Shown in pieces: positions 43,992 through 52,060 of a stretch of 64,000 bases of DNA. The notes under the pieces were generated by a model. That model worked only from the letters and a program-made list of their open reading frames with translations. It did not search any database and had not been told where the DNA came from. Each line of letters starts with the position of its first letter. Positions within the stretch are counted from its first letter, which is position 1. Origin of the DNA: Aquimarina brevivitae (GTDB taxonomy: Bacteria; Bacteroidota; Bacteroidia; Flavobacteriales; Flavobacteriaceae); NCBI RefSeq assembly GCF_004216895.1, contig NZ_SGXE01000002.1, positions 124,001 to 188,000 of the forward strand, in the 5' to 3' direction. A program made the translations under genes and the position numbers.

Positions 43992-44513
43992 ACATTTAAG
44001 CAAATTTTTAAGCTTTATTTTAAGGCATAATCCAGGCAAGATTGGCTTAGAGTTAGATGATCACGGTTGGGCGGAGGTAAAGGAACTGATAGCAAAAATT
44101 AGCCTTCAAGAACCTAATTTCACTTTTGAAGTACTCCAGACCTTGTGTATACCAATGATAAACAACGCTTCGCTTTTAATGAAAATCAGAGCAAAATCAG
44201 GGCAAGTCAAGGGCATTCTATTAGTATAGACTTACAATATACTGCGGTGCAACCGCCAGAATTTTTATATCACGGAACTATTGCTAAGTATTTGCCTGAG
44301 ATTAAAGCCAAAGGATTACTTAAAATGAATCGGCATCACGTGCACTTAAGCGAAGATATAACTACGGCAACAAAAGTGGGTGCCAGAAGAGGTAAACCTA
44401 TAGTGTTACAAATTGCTGCTGCTGCCATGGCTACTGATGGTATTCAATTCTTTACATCTGCAAATGGCGTTTGGCTTACCGATTCGGTACCTCCAAGCTA
44501 TATCAAATTCTAA
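43975..44513 (+). pseudogene. kptA: RNA 2'-phosphotransferase KptA, frameshifted
   Basis: KptA/Tpt1 removes the 2'-phosphate from RNA using NAD and releases nicotinamide. Here the family is spread over two frames: residues up to FEVLQTL (43975 to about 44143) with LSFILRHNPG, then from YTNDKQRFAF to the end, with RASQGHS, FLYHGT, HVHLSEDITTATKVGARRG and NGVWLTDSV. Restoring one base near 44142-44144 would join them into a normal-length protein. All catalytic motifs are intact, so the shift is recent or a sequencing error. No slippery heptamer is obvious. Confidence 0.82.
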
Positions 44514-44698
44514 ACACTTATTTACTAAAAGCAAGAATCTATTCTCTTTTTTTTGGGCTGTAATTTCAATATAAATCGTGATTCATGCCTTGCTTAACGC
44601 TGAAATAACCCATTTGGATTTCACGGTTCTCAGGGTATGCGATTAACTGTATTTTTTGGAGTTTTGAAGGGTAATTTTAAATTCTTTTTGATAAAAAC

Positions 44699-44729
44699 TT
44701 GCAGGCATTAAATAATTAAATTAAATTTG
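44699..44729 (+). promoter_or_regulatory. NAMPT gene promoter
   Basis: TTG (44699-44701), 20 bases, TAAATTTG (44722-44729). The spacing equals that of the prs promoter, and the -7 TTTG again starts an NrtR-type dyad. The rest of the 44514-44755 spacer shows nothing else. Confidence 0.7.
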
Positions 44730-44746
44730 TGTAAAAATAACGCAAA
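44726..44746. promoter_or_regulatory. NrtR-type operator at the NAMPT gene
   Basis: TTTGTGTA-N5-AACGCAAA, 21 bases, the same length and placement as the prs operator (7 of 8 positions of the right arm agree with the consensus TACRCAAA). It lies 9 bases upstream of the start codon. Confidence 0.6.
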
Positions 44747-44755
44747 ATAAAATAT

Positions 44756-46198
44756 ATGAACCCACTATTGCTAACAGACGGTTACAAACTTGGACATAGA
44801 GAACAGTATCCACAAGGTACATCTTTAGTATATTCTAACTGGACGCCAAGAAAAAGTAGAATTGAGGGTGTAGATAAAGTAGTTTTTTTTGGGCTACAAT
44901 ATTTCATCAAAGAATATTTAATCAAGCAATTTGATGCACATTTCTTTAACCTACCAAAACAAGAGGTGGTTGCTGAATATAAGCGTTATGTGGATCATTA
45001 TCTAGGCGTTGATTATGATATTAGCCATATTGAAAAATTACACGATTTAGGGTACTTACCTATTGAAATCAAGGCACTGCCAGAGGGTAGTGAGGTGCCG
45101 ATTCGAGTACCTATGTTTACATTGGTGAATACCATACCTGATTTTTTTTGGTTAACTAATTATTTAGAAACACTATTGTCCAATGTCATATGGCAGCCGT
45201 GTACCTCTGCTACCATTGCTAGCCAATATCAAAAAATATTACTGTCCTTTGCTCAGCAAACAGATCGTGATAATACAGGTTTTATCACTTGGCAGGGCCA
45301 CGACTTTTCAATGCGCGGTATGTCGGGTACGGAATCTTCTATATTAAGTGGTATGGGACATGCTTTATCCTTTTCAGGTAGTGACACCCTACCGGTAGCT
45401 AAAGCTTTTGAAACCTATTATGGAGCAGATGTAACCAAAGAATTGGTTATTGGTAGTGTAAATGCTACAGAGCATAGTGTAATGTGTGCAGGTCGTAAAG
45501 ATGATGAAATAGGAACGTTTAGAAGACTTTTAAACACATATCCTACAGGTATATTATCTGTGGTTTCAGACACCTGGGATTTATGGAAGGTAGTTACCGA
45601 TTATTTGCCGCAACTAAAAGAAGAAATTTTAGCTAGAGACGGTAAATTAGTCATTCGACCTGACTCTGGAGATCCTGTGGATATCATTTGTGGCTGTGAT
45701 CATGATGATCCGATCATTGCCAAAGGAGTTATTGAGTTATTATGGGACACCTTTGGAGGTACAACTAATGATCAGGGATATAAAGTGCTTAATCCTAAAA
45801 TAGGTGCCATCTATGGTGATAGCATAACTCTAGAAAGAGCTACTCAGATTTGCGAGCGATTAAAGGAAAAAGGTTTTGCGTCAACCAATGTGGTTTTAGG
45901 TATCGGTAGTTTTACCTATCAATACAATACCAGAGATACCTTTGGATTTGCTATGAAAGCTACTTATGTAGAAGTAAATGGCGAAGGACGCGAAATCTAT
46001 AAAGATCCTGTAACTGATGATGGAACTAAAAAATCTGCAAAAGGGCTAATTTATCTCTATGAAGAGGATGACACACTGAAGTTTAAAGATCAGGTATCCA
46101 AAGCGCAGGAAAAAGAAGGCTTGTTTAGAACTGTATTCAAAGACGGAAAGTTGTTGATTGATGAAGAATTATCAAGCATAAGACAACGATTAGCATAG
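44756..46198 (+). CDS. nadV: Nicotinamide phosphoribosyltransferase (NAMPT)
   Basis: A 480-residue enzyme that joins nicotinamide and PRPP to give NMN, bypassing deamidation. It is recognisable from NPLLLTDGYKLGHREQYPQG at the N-terminus, SNWTPRKSR, the central FSMRGMSG and SVMCAG, and the active-site stretch ILSVVSDTWDLWK followed by LVIRPDSGDPVD. Its length and motifs match the animal and bacterial NadV family, not nicotinate PRTase (PncB). It is preceded by its own NrtR-type promoter. An NMN adenylyltransferase is not in the window. Confidence 0.93.
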   Translation: MNPLLLTDGYKLGHREQYPQGTSLVYSNWTPRKSRIEGVDKVVFFGLQYFIKEYLIKQFDAHFFNLPKQEVVAEYKRYVDHYLGVDYDISHIEKLHDLGYLPIEIKALPEGSEVPIRVPMFTLVNTIPDFFWLTNYLETLLSNVIWQPCTSATIASQYQKILLSFAQQTDRDNTGFITWQGHDFSMRGMSGTESSILSGMGHALSFSGSDTLPVAKAFETYYGADVTKELVIGSVNATEHSVMCAGRKDDEIGTFRRLLNTYPTGILSVVSDTWDLWKVVTDYLPQLKEEILARDGKLVIRPDSGDPVDIICGCDHDDPIIAKGVIELLWDTFGGTTNDQGYKVLNPKIGAIYGDSITLERATQICERLKEKGFASTNVVLGIGSFTYQYNTRDTFGFAMKATYVEVNGEGREIYKDPVTDDGTKKSAKGLIYLYEEDDTLKFKDQVSKAQEKEGLFRTVFKDGKLLIDEELSSIRQRLA

Positions 46199-46219
46199 TA
46201 TAAAACTGAACTACTAATA

Positions 46220-46252
46220 AAAACGTTCTAAGGTAACTTAGAGCGTTTTTTT
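46220..46252 (+). terminator. Terminator after the NAMPT gene
   Basis: AAAACGTTCTAAG (46220-46232) and CTTAGAGCGTTTTT (46237-46250) form a long stem with one wobble pair and loop GTAA, followed by T residues. Confidence 0.88.
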
Positions 46253-46323
46253 ATCATCTTGGTTAGTTTTTCAATGCTTTATCGACTACATCATACGTCT
46301 TAATAGTTAATAGTTGCTTGCTC

Positions 46324-46986
46324 ATGGATTCCTATTGGTTTTTCGAAGGGACAGATCTTTTTAAACTACTTTGTCCACATAAATTTAAAGCTTACAAAAG
46401 AGATCACATTTTTAATGCGTATAACAAAAATGACTATATCTATTTTCAAGAGGATTCAGCAAATAAAGTGTATCTCATCGAAAAAGGTAAAGTTAAAATT
46501 GGTTATTACTCAGAGAATGGTGATGAAGTCATCAATGCAATACTTACTAAAGGTGAGTTGTTTGGAGAAAAAGCAATTTTGGGTGAAAATAAGAGAAGCG
46601 AATTTGCACAATCTATGGATAATACCACTTCTATTTGTCCAGTCGGGGTACAGACACTACACGAGTTAATGCGAGATAATCAAAGCTTTACCCTCAAAAT
46701 TTATAAATTTATCGGTCTACGATTAAAAAAATTAGAAAGAAGACTACAATTGCTATTATGTAAAGATGCCAAAACCAGATTACTAGAGTTTTTATATGAT
46801 TTGCAAGATGACTATGGCCATTGTTGTCCTGAAACTGGAGATATGGTTATTATACATCCTTTTACCCAAAAGGATATCGCAAGTTTAATAGGTACTTCAA
46901 GACCTACATTAAATATTATGATGAATGAGCTTAAAGAGAACAGTCTTCTCGATTTCAATAGAAAAGAAATTCGTATAAAAAAATAG
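46324..46986 (+). CDS. CRP/FNR-family transcriptional regulator
   Basis: A 220-residue regulator with an N-terminal cyclic-nucleotide-binding-like barrel (YLIEKGKVKIGYYSENGDEVI, GELFGEKAILGEN) and a C-terminal winged helix (PFTQKDIASLIGTSRPTLNIMMNEL). The classical cAMP arginine is not clear, and no FNR cysteine cluster is seen, so the effector is unknown. The start at the ATG 46324 was preferred over TTG two codons earlier. It stands alone after the NAD locus. Confidence 0.82.
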   Translation: MDSYWFFEGTDLFKLLCPHKFKAYKRDHIFNAYNKNDYIYFQEDSANKVYLIEKGKVKIGYYSENGDEVINAILTKGELFGEKAILGENKRSEFAQSMDNTTSICPVGVQTLHELMRDNQSFTLKIYKFIGLRLKKLERRLQLLLCKDAKTRLLEFLYDLQDDYGHCCPETGDMVIIHPFTQKDIASLIGTSRPTLNIMMNELKENSLLDFNRKEIRIKK

Positions 46987-47065
46987 GTAGTGTTAGCTAG
47001 CTAACATTTTATGATGTTTTAGGTGTATACTTTTATGCTTAGATAAATCATAAAAACAAAAAGCA

Positions 47066-47815
47066 ATGTTTAAAAAACTTTTTTTAGGACTTACCGTAGT
47101 AGCTTCGATCGCTATTTCTTGTAGCGACGATGATGATACTGCAGTGATAGTAGCCAATGCTGGGACCATTAGTGGTGGACCTTTTACATTTGATGTAGAT
47201 GGAGAGTCAGATTTTGTATCCGGAATTACATTAGATAGTTCCACATCTTTAGGTGCTAATAGTACCTGGATAATTACGGATGATCAGGGAAATATACTTG
47301 GACTACCACCTACACTTACGGCTGTAGAGGGTGTTAATTTTGATGGGGCAGGGCCTGGAGTATGTTTGATTTGGTATGCTCGTTATAACGGAACGGTTAC
47401 AGGCTTAGAAATGGGTATGAATGCAAATGATATCACTGGCGACTTTAATCTTTCCAATTCCATAACCGTAACAAGAAATCAGGTAGTCAATGCAGGATCA
47501 CTTTCAGGTGGCCCTTTTGAATTTACTGTGGATGGAGCCGCTGATTTTGTATCAGGGATTACGCTTGATGATACTTTCGCCTTTGGTGAAAACAGTACGT
47601 GGATCATTACTGATGATACGGGAACCATTTTAGGATTGCCACCAACCTTAACCGCTGTTGAGGGGGTAAACTTTGATGATGCTGGTCCAGGCGTTTGTTT
47701 GATTTGGTACGCAAGATATAATGGAATGGTTACTGGCTTGGAAACAGGTATGAATGCTAATGCCATTATGGAAGATTTTGATCTTTCAAATTCAGTTAGG
47801 GTAACAAGAAATTGA
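47066..47815 (+). CDS. Lipoprotein with two tandem 111-residue repeats
   Basis: A 249-residue lipoprotein (ASIAISCSDDDDT, Cys19) made of two near-identical units, about 32-138 and 143-249, each with AG(T/S)(I/L)SGGPF, DFVSGITLD, STWIITDD, ILGLPPTLTAVEGVNFD, GPGVCLIWYARYNG and a closing VTRN. Each unit has a single Cys. Similar units recur in large arrays in secreted Flavobacteriaceae proteins; the function is not established. Most differences at DNA level between the two units are synonymous, so the duplication is old and conserved. Confidence 0.72.
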   Translation: MFKKLFLGLTVVASIAISCSDDDDTAVIVANAGTISGGPFTFDVDGESDFVSGITLDSSTSLGANSTWIITDDQGNILGLPPTLTAVEGVNFDGAGPGVCLIWYARYNGTVTGLEMGMNANDITGDFNLSNSITVTRNQVVNAGSLSGGPFEFTVDGAADFVSGITLDDTFAFGENSTWIITDDTGTILGLPPTLTAVEGVNFDDAGPGVCLIWYARYNGMVTGLETGMNANAIMEDFDLSNSVRVTRN

Positions 47816-47862
47816 TACGTTACTTTATTAAAAAAAATAATTTTAACTTGAAGTAAGTAAAG

Positions 47863-47890
47863 AGCGGAAGATTATTCTTTCGCTTTTTTA
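47863..47890 (+). terminator. Terminator after the repeat lipoprotein
   Basis: AGCGGAAGA (47863-47871) and TCTTTCGCT (47876-47884) pair with one wobble and loop TTAT, followed by a T run. Confidence 0.75.
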
Positions 47891-47931
47891 ATTTATAGGG
47901 TGTGCTTTTACCTAATATTAATACATTTGTG

Positions 47932-47939
47932 ATATCATT
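47932..47939 (+). promoter_or_regulatory. -7 promoter element of the TlpA-like gene
   Basis: TACATTTG at 47932-47939, 15 bases before the start codon. A matching -33 was not identified. Confidence 0.4.
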
Positions 47940-47953
47940 AATCGGTATAATTT

Positions 47954-48526
47954 ATGGATTCAAAGCGCATAAAGAAAAATGTAATCAATCTTTTATTTGT
48001 CTCAGTTATCGTTCTTTTTTTTATTCCTAACACTAGGGGTATGATGCAGATCTACCTAAACCGTTTGTTTTCATTAAGTCCGGATATGATTGAAAAAGAG
48101 GAACGAAGTTCGGTGTCTGATTATGACTGGAAATTACATGGAGTCAATAGGGAATCTATGAATTTTAAAGAGCTCAAAGGAAAGGTGGTTGTTTTAAATT
48201 TTTGGAATAGCTGGAAGCCTTCTTCAATAGCAGAAATGTATTCGCTCCAAGATTTATATAACCACTACCGGAATAATGATGATATTGCTTTCGTGTTCTT
48301 AACGGAAGATGATGATCCGGAGATCAATAAATATTTAAAGGATAAAAAGTATGAATATCCTATTTATCGCTCTTTGTCTACCTATCCAGAGCCCTTTGTA
48401 ATGAATCCTATTCCGGGAACTTATGTATTGGATAAAGGAGGTCAAATAGCGATCTATAAAAGAGGAGTTGCCGATTGGAACACAAATACGGTCAAGGAAT
48501 ATTTGGATCAACTCATCGCTAACTAA
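47954..48526 (+). CDS. TlpA-like thioredoxin-fold protein without CxxC
   Basis: A 190-residue protein with one N-terminal membrane anchor (INLLFVSVIVLFFIPN) and a thioredoxin-fold domain facing the periplasm (VVVLNFWNSWKPSS, FVFLTEDDDPEI, PIPGTYVLDKGG with the cis-Pro). The redox motif WCPPC of TlpA proteins reads W87-K-P-S-S91, so both cysteines are lost. A thiol-redox role is therefore unlikely; a structural or binding role is possible. CrtA starts 4 bases after its stop, which suggests co-expression with the carotenoid enzyme. Confidence 0.75.
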   Translation: MDSKRIKKNVINLLFVSVIVLFFIPNTRGMMQIYLNRLFSLSPDMIEKEERSSVSDYDWKLHGVNRESMNFKELKGKVVVLNFWNSWKPSSIAEMYSLQDLYNHYRNNDDIAFVFLTEDDDPEINKYLKDKKYEYPIYRSLSTYPEPFVMNPIPGTYVLDKGGQIAIYKRGVADWNTNTVKEYLDQLIAN

Positions 48527-48530
48527 AGAT

Positions 48531-49229
48531 ATGAACCAGATAACCACAATTACATTTTTCAAATACAAAGGTATATTTAACAAGTTTTGGGCCTTACGTA
48601 TGATGGGATTGATGCCCTTGCGCTTAAAGTCAATTGCGGGACAGTCATTTTATAGATTAATGGGTAGTGGACAAAATAAGTTTAAACCCTGGCCGAACTG
48701 GAGTGTTTATGCTTTGTTACAGGTTTGGGATAACGAAGCAAGTGCTGATCTCTTCTTCGCCGAGTCGAATGTAATCGATAAATTTAAATCCAAAAGCGAG
48801 CATCATTATACTCTTTTTTTAAAAAATATATCTGCTAAAGGGAGTTGGATCGGTAAAAATCCATTTCAAAGGAGTACTTCCTTAGACCCAAATCAAAATA
48901 AGATCGCGGTCATCACCAGAGCTACCATAAAATGGAATAAGTTATTTCGATTTTGGAATTATGTACCTATTTCTCGAAAAGACCTTGTCCATAATAAAGG
49001 ATTGCTGTATACACAGGGAATTGGCACAATACCTTTTCTACAAATGGCAACCTTTAGTTTATGGAAAGACAAAGAGGCTTTACTTGAGTTTGCTTATAAA
49101 CAACCACATCACGCAAAAGCTATTACGAAGACTAAAAAATTGAATTGGTATAGAGAAGAACTTTTCTCCCGTTTTCAACCTTTTAAATCTTTAGGCAATT
49201 GGAGTGATGAAGGGCTTACCGATTTTTAA
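48531..49229 (+). CDS. crtA: CrtA-like carotenoid monooxygenase
   Basis: A 232-residue member of the spheroidene monooxygenase (CrtA) family, which introduces keto or hydroxyl groups at carotenoid C-2. Typical stretches are IAVITRATIKWNKLFRFWNYVP, then LLYTQGIGTIPFLQMATFSLW, and the C-terminal HAKAITKTKKLNWYREELFSRFQP. The start at ATG 48531 fits the 4-base spacing from the TlpA-like gene. Its last 14 bases overlap the end of crtZ on the opposite strand. It acts on carotenoids, presumably in the membrane. Confidence 0.8.
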   Translation: MNQITTITFFKYKGIFNKFWALRMMGLMPLRLKSIAGQSFYRLMGSGQNKFKPWPNWSVYALLQVWDNEASADLFFAESNVIDKFKSKSEHHYTLFLKNISAKGSWIGKNPFQRSTSLDPNQNKIAVITRATIKWNKLFRFWNYVPISRKDLVHNKGLLYTQGIGTIPFLQMATFSLWKDKEALLEFAYKQPHHAKAITKTKKLNWYREELFSRFQPFKSLGNWSDEGLTDF

Positions 49230-49668
49230 AATACTTGAAAGGTACAACTAGCATTCCAAAACATTCACCTTCTTCTTTACCTAAATGCTTGTGGTGTATT
49301 TTGTGTGCTCTTCTAACGCCTTTGGCATACCAGTTATTTACATTTCTGAAAAGTTTAAACCGCTGGTGAATAAAAATATCGTGGACTATAAAATAAGCGA
49401 TCCCATAAGCTAGAATACCAAAACCTATTGGAAACCCTAACCAAAATGTTTCTGCATCGTGAAGCATAATACAAGTCATGCTGACAATAGCGTAAAAAAT
49501 AAAAAATAGATCATTGCGCTCCCACCAGCTGTTGTGCTTTTTGTGATGGTGGTCTTTATGTAGTGTCCACAAAAAACCGTGCATAACATACTTGTGTGTA
49601 AACCATGCCATAAACTCCATAACACAAAATGCGGTAATAAATACTAAAATCTGAATCAGTAATTTCAT
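49216..49668 (-). CDS. crtZ: Beta-carotene hydroxylase
   Basis: A 150-residue membrane di-iron hydroxylase that adds 3-hydroxyl groups to beta-ionone rings (beta-carotene to zeaxanthin). The His clusters are HKYVMHG, HKDHHHKKH, HDIFIHQRF and RRAHKIHHKH, with about four membrane segments. The gene is the last of the carH-crtI-crtB-crtZ run on the minus strand (25 bases after crtB) and ends convergently in crtA. Confidence 0.92.
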   Translation of the reverse strand: MKLLIQILVFITAFCVMEFMAWFTHKYVMHGFLWTLHKDHHHKKHNSWWERNDLFFIFYAIVSMTCIMLHDAETFWLGFPIGFGILAYGIAYFIVHDIFIHQRFKLFRNVNNWYAKGVRRAHKIHHKHLGKEEGECFGMLVVPFKYFKNR

Positions 49669-49693
49669 GCTCTAAGCTAACTTTTGGTCAAAA

Positions 49694-50533
49694 TTAAATC
49701 ATATTTAATCGATAATCAACATATGATTTGGCTAATAAACCAACTTTTTGATAATTAGGCACCCTTATTCTAGTATTTTTTATTTCAAGTGAAGGTGTTC
49801 TTTTTAATTTATTCAATAACTTTCTATAATATATATATGCGGTGTATACGCCAAATTTTGCTTCTACTGGTAAATGCATTATACCGTTTAGCCCTTCATT
49901 AAAGTCATCTTCGATTTCTTTGATAATTTTCATTTTTGAAGCTTCATCCAATCGTTTGAGATCTGTTCCAGGAAAATAAGTTCTATTTAAATCTTCAAAA
50001 TCCGCTTTAAGATCTCTGAGAAAATTAACTTTTTGAAAAGCAGATCCTAAGCGCATAGCACTTGGCTTTAATTCCTGATATTTTTCTTCATCACCATTTA
50101 CAAAAACTTTAAGACACATTAACCCTACTACATCCGCAGAACCATAAATATATTCCTTGTACTCTTCGGTAGTTGTGTATACTTTTTTATACAAATCCAT
50201 TTTCATACTGCTCATAAAAGCTTCATAGAGTTCTGGGTGGATATTGTATTTATGTACGGTTTCCTGAAAAGAATTTAATATTGGATTTAGACTGATTTTA
50301 CGTTCAATAGCGTCATACATTTCCTTTTCAAATTCATTGAAAAGGGTTTCTTTATTATAATCGTGAAAGGTGTCAACAATCTCATCGGCAAAACGAACAA
50401 AACCATAAATATTATAAATATCCTGGCGTATGGTATCAGATAACATTTTTGTAGCCATGGAAAAAGAAGTGCTATACGATTGCGTAACGATCTTACTACA
50501 TTGGTGCGATACTAGGTCGAATATTGCTTTCAT
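49694..50533 (-). CDS. crtB: Phytoene synthase
   Basis: A 279-residue squalene/phytoene synthase that condenses two geranylgeranyl diphosphates. Substrate-binding motifs are RFADEIVDTFHDYNKE (first DxxxD-type motif) and KVNFLRDLKADFEDLNRTYFP (second motif with NFLRD). YNIYGFVRF and YGSADVVGLMCL are also typical. It lies 27 bases downstream of crtI. Confidence 0.93.
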   Translation of the reverse strand: MKAIFDLVSHQCSKIVTQSYSTSFSMATKMLSDTIRQDIYNIYGFVRFADEIVDTFHDYNKETLFNEFEKEMYDAIERKISLNPILNSFQETVHKYNIHPELYEAFMSSMKMDLYKKVYTTTEEYKEYIYGSADVVGLMCLKVFVNGDEEKYQELKPSAMRLGSAFQKVNFLRDLKADFEDLNRTYFPGTDLKRLDEASKMKIIKEIEDDFNEGLNGIMHLPVEAKFGVYTAYIYYRKLLNKLKRTPSLEIKNTRIRVPNYQKVGLLAKSYVDYRLNMI

Positions 50534-50560
50534 AATAATTTGTGTTTAGGTTGATTAATT

Positions 50561-52054
50561 TTAAGTGGTTGATAGAATTGCTTTCGAATCTAGTTTGTAT
50601 TCTGAAGCTACGATCCCAGCTACTAGTTTTCCCGAAATGAGCGATGGAGGAACTCCTGGTCCGGGAACAGTTAATTGTCCCGTAAAAAATAATCGATCTA
50701 CTTTTTTACTTTTTAATTTAGGTCTTAAAAATGCCGTTTGTAATAAGGTATTGGCCATTCCATATGCATTTCCCTTATAAGAATTATAGTCTTTTATAAA
50801 GTCATTTACACAATACGACTCTTTAAATATAATATTATTTTGCACCTTTTGATTGGTTAAGGTTTCAAAACGAGTTATTATTTTGTTAAAATATTGTGCT
50901 CTCAACTCAGGAGTATCTTCAATTCCAGGAGCTAAAGGAATCAAAAAGAATCCGTTTTCGTGATCCTTTGGAGCCGTATCCCGATCTGTTTTTGACGTAA
51001 AGTTTGCATAGAACAGTGGCTCTTCTGGCCAGGAGGGATCGTCATAAATCGATTTGGCGTGCTGGTCAAAGTCAGTGTCAAAAAACAGATTATGATGTTC
51101 TATATTATCTAGTTTTTTGTCAAATCCAACGTAAAAAAGTAATGATGAAGGCGCAAATACTTTTTTCTCCCAATATTGCTCTGAGTATTGTCTGTATTTC
51201 TTATCTAGTAATGTTTCCGTATGGTGATAATCTGCTCCGCTGATAACCATATCGGCGGCTTGAAAGGTGTTATTTACGTTTATACCTGTACATTGTCCGT
51301 CTTTTACTTCAATTTTGGTAACATCAGCGTTAGTATGGATTTGTACTCCAAGTGATTTTGCTAAATCGACCATACCTTGTATGACCTGAAACATTCCCCC
51401 TTTAGGATGCCAGGTACCTAATCCAAAGTCTGCATAATTCATAAAACTGTAGAAAGATGGAGTTGCACTTGGTTTAGCACCTAAAAATAAAACCGGAAAT
51501 TCTAATATTTTGATCAATTTTTCATTCTTAAACTCCTTACGAATTTCTTTAGAAATATTACTAAAAAATCGATTTAGTCGTGTTATGGTTTCACTCGTTA
51601 CTAATTCTAAAGGTGAAATACCGGGGCGATAGACCAATTTATCAATAGCAATCTGATAATTATCTTTGGCTGTCGCAATGAATTTTTTGAGCTTATCTGA
51701 ACTACCTTTTTCAACTGCTTCAAACGTTTCATAAATGGTATCAAGATTGTCACCTATAGTAATTTCATCATTTTGGTCGAAAATAACCTTGTAAGCTGGA
51801 TTTAGCTTTGTTAACTGATAGTAATCCGAAGTTTTTTTACCGAAGTCATTAAAGAATTTTTCAAATACATCAGGCATCCAGTACCACGAGGGTCCCATAT
51901 CAAAGGTAAATCCTTCTTGCTCAAACTGTCTTGCTCTTCCGCCAACAGAATCGTTTTTTTCACAAACGGAGACATCGTATCCGGATTGAGCTAAATAACA
52001 AGCAGCAGAAAGCGAGGAAAACCCTGATCCAATGATGATAATTTTTTTATTCAT
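50561..52054 (-). CDS. crtI: Phytoene desaturase
   Basis: A 497-residue FAD enzyme that desaturates phytoene to lycopene. The N-terminus has the dinucleotide fold KKIIIIGSGFSSLSAACYLA and ENDSVGGRA-like region (CEKNDSVGGRARQFEQEGF). The C-terminus has the Crt signature FFTGQLTVPGPGVPPSLISG. It is the first enzyme gene of the operon, 6 bases after the carH-like regulator. Confidence 0.95.
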   Translation of the reverse strand: MNKKIIIIGSGFSSLSAACYLAQSGYDVSVCEKNDSVGGRARQFEQEGFTFDMGPSWYWMPDVFEKFFNDFGKKTSDYYQLTKLNPAYKVIFDQNDEITIGDNLDTIYETFEAVEKGSSDKLKKFIATAKDNYQIAIDKLVYRPGISPLELVTSETITRLNRFFSNISKEIRKEFKNEKLIKILEFPVLFLGAKPSATPSFYSFMNYADFGLGTWHPKGGMFQVIQGMVDLAKSLGVQIHTNADVTKIEVKDGQCTGINVNNTFQAADMVISGADYHHTETLLDKKYRQYSEQYWEKKVFAPSSLLFYVGFDKKLDNIEHHNLFFDTDFDQHAKSIYDDPSWPEEPLFYANFTSKTDRDTAPKDHENGFFLIPLAPGIEDTPELRAQYFNKIITRFETLTNQKVQNNIIFKESYCVNDFIKDYNSYKGNAYGMANTLLQTAFLRPKLKSKKVDRLFFTGQLTVPGPGVPPSLISGKLVAGIVASEYKLDSKAILSTT

Positions 52055-52060
52055 GGGGTG

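Noticed and set aside
44130..44160. Programmed frameshift in kptA
   Set aside because: No slippery heptamer or following stem-loop is visible at the junction; a deletion or a sequencing error is more likely.
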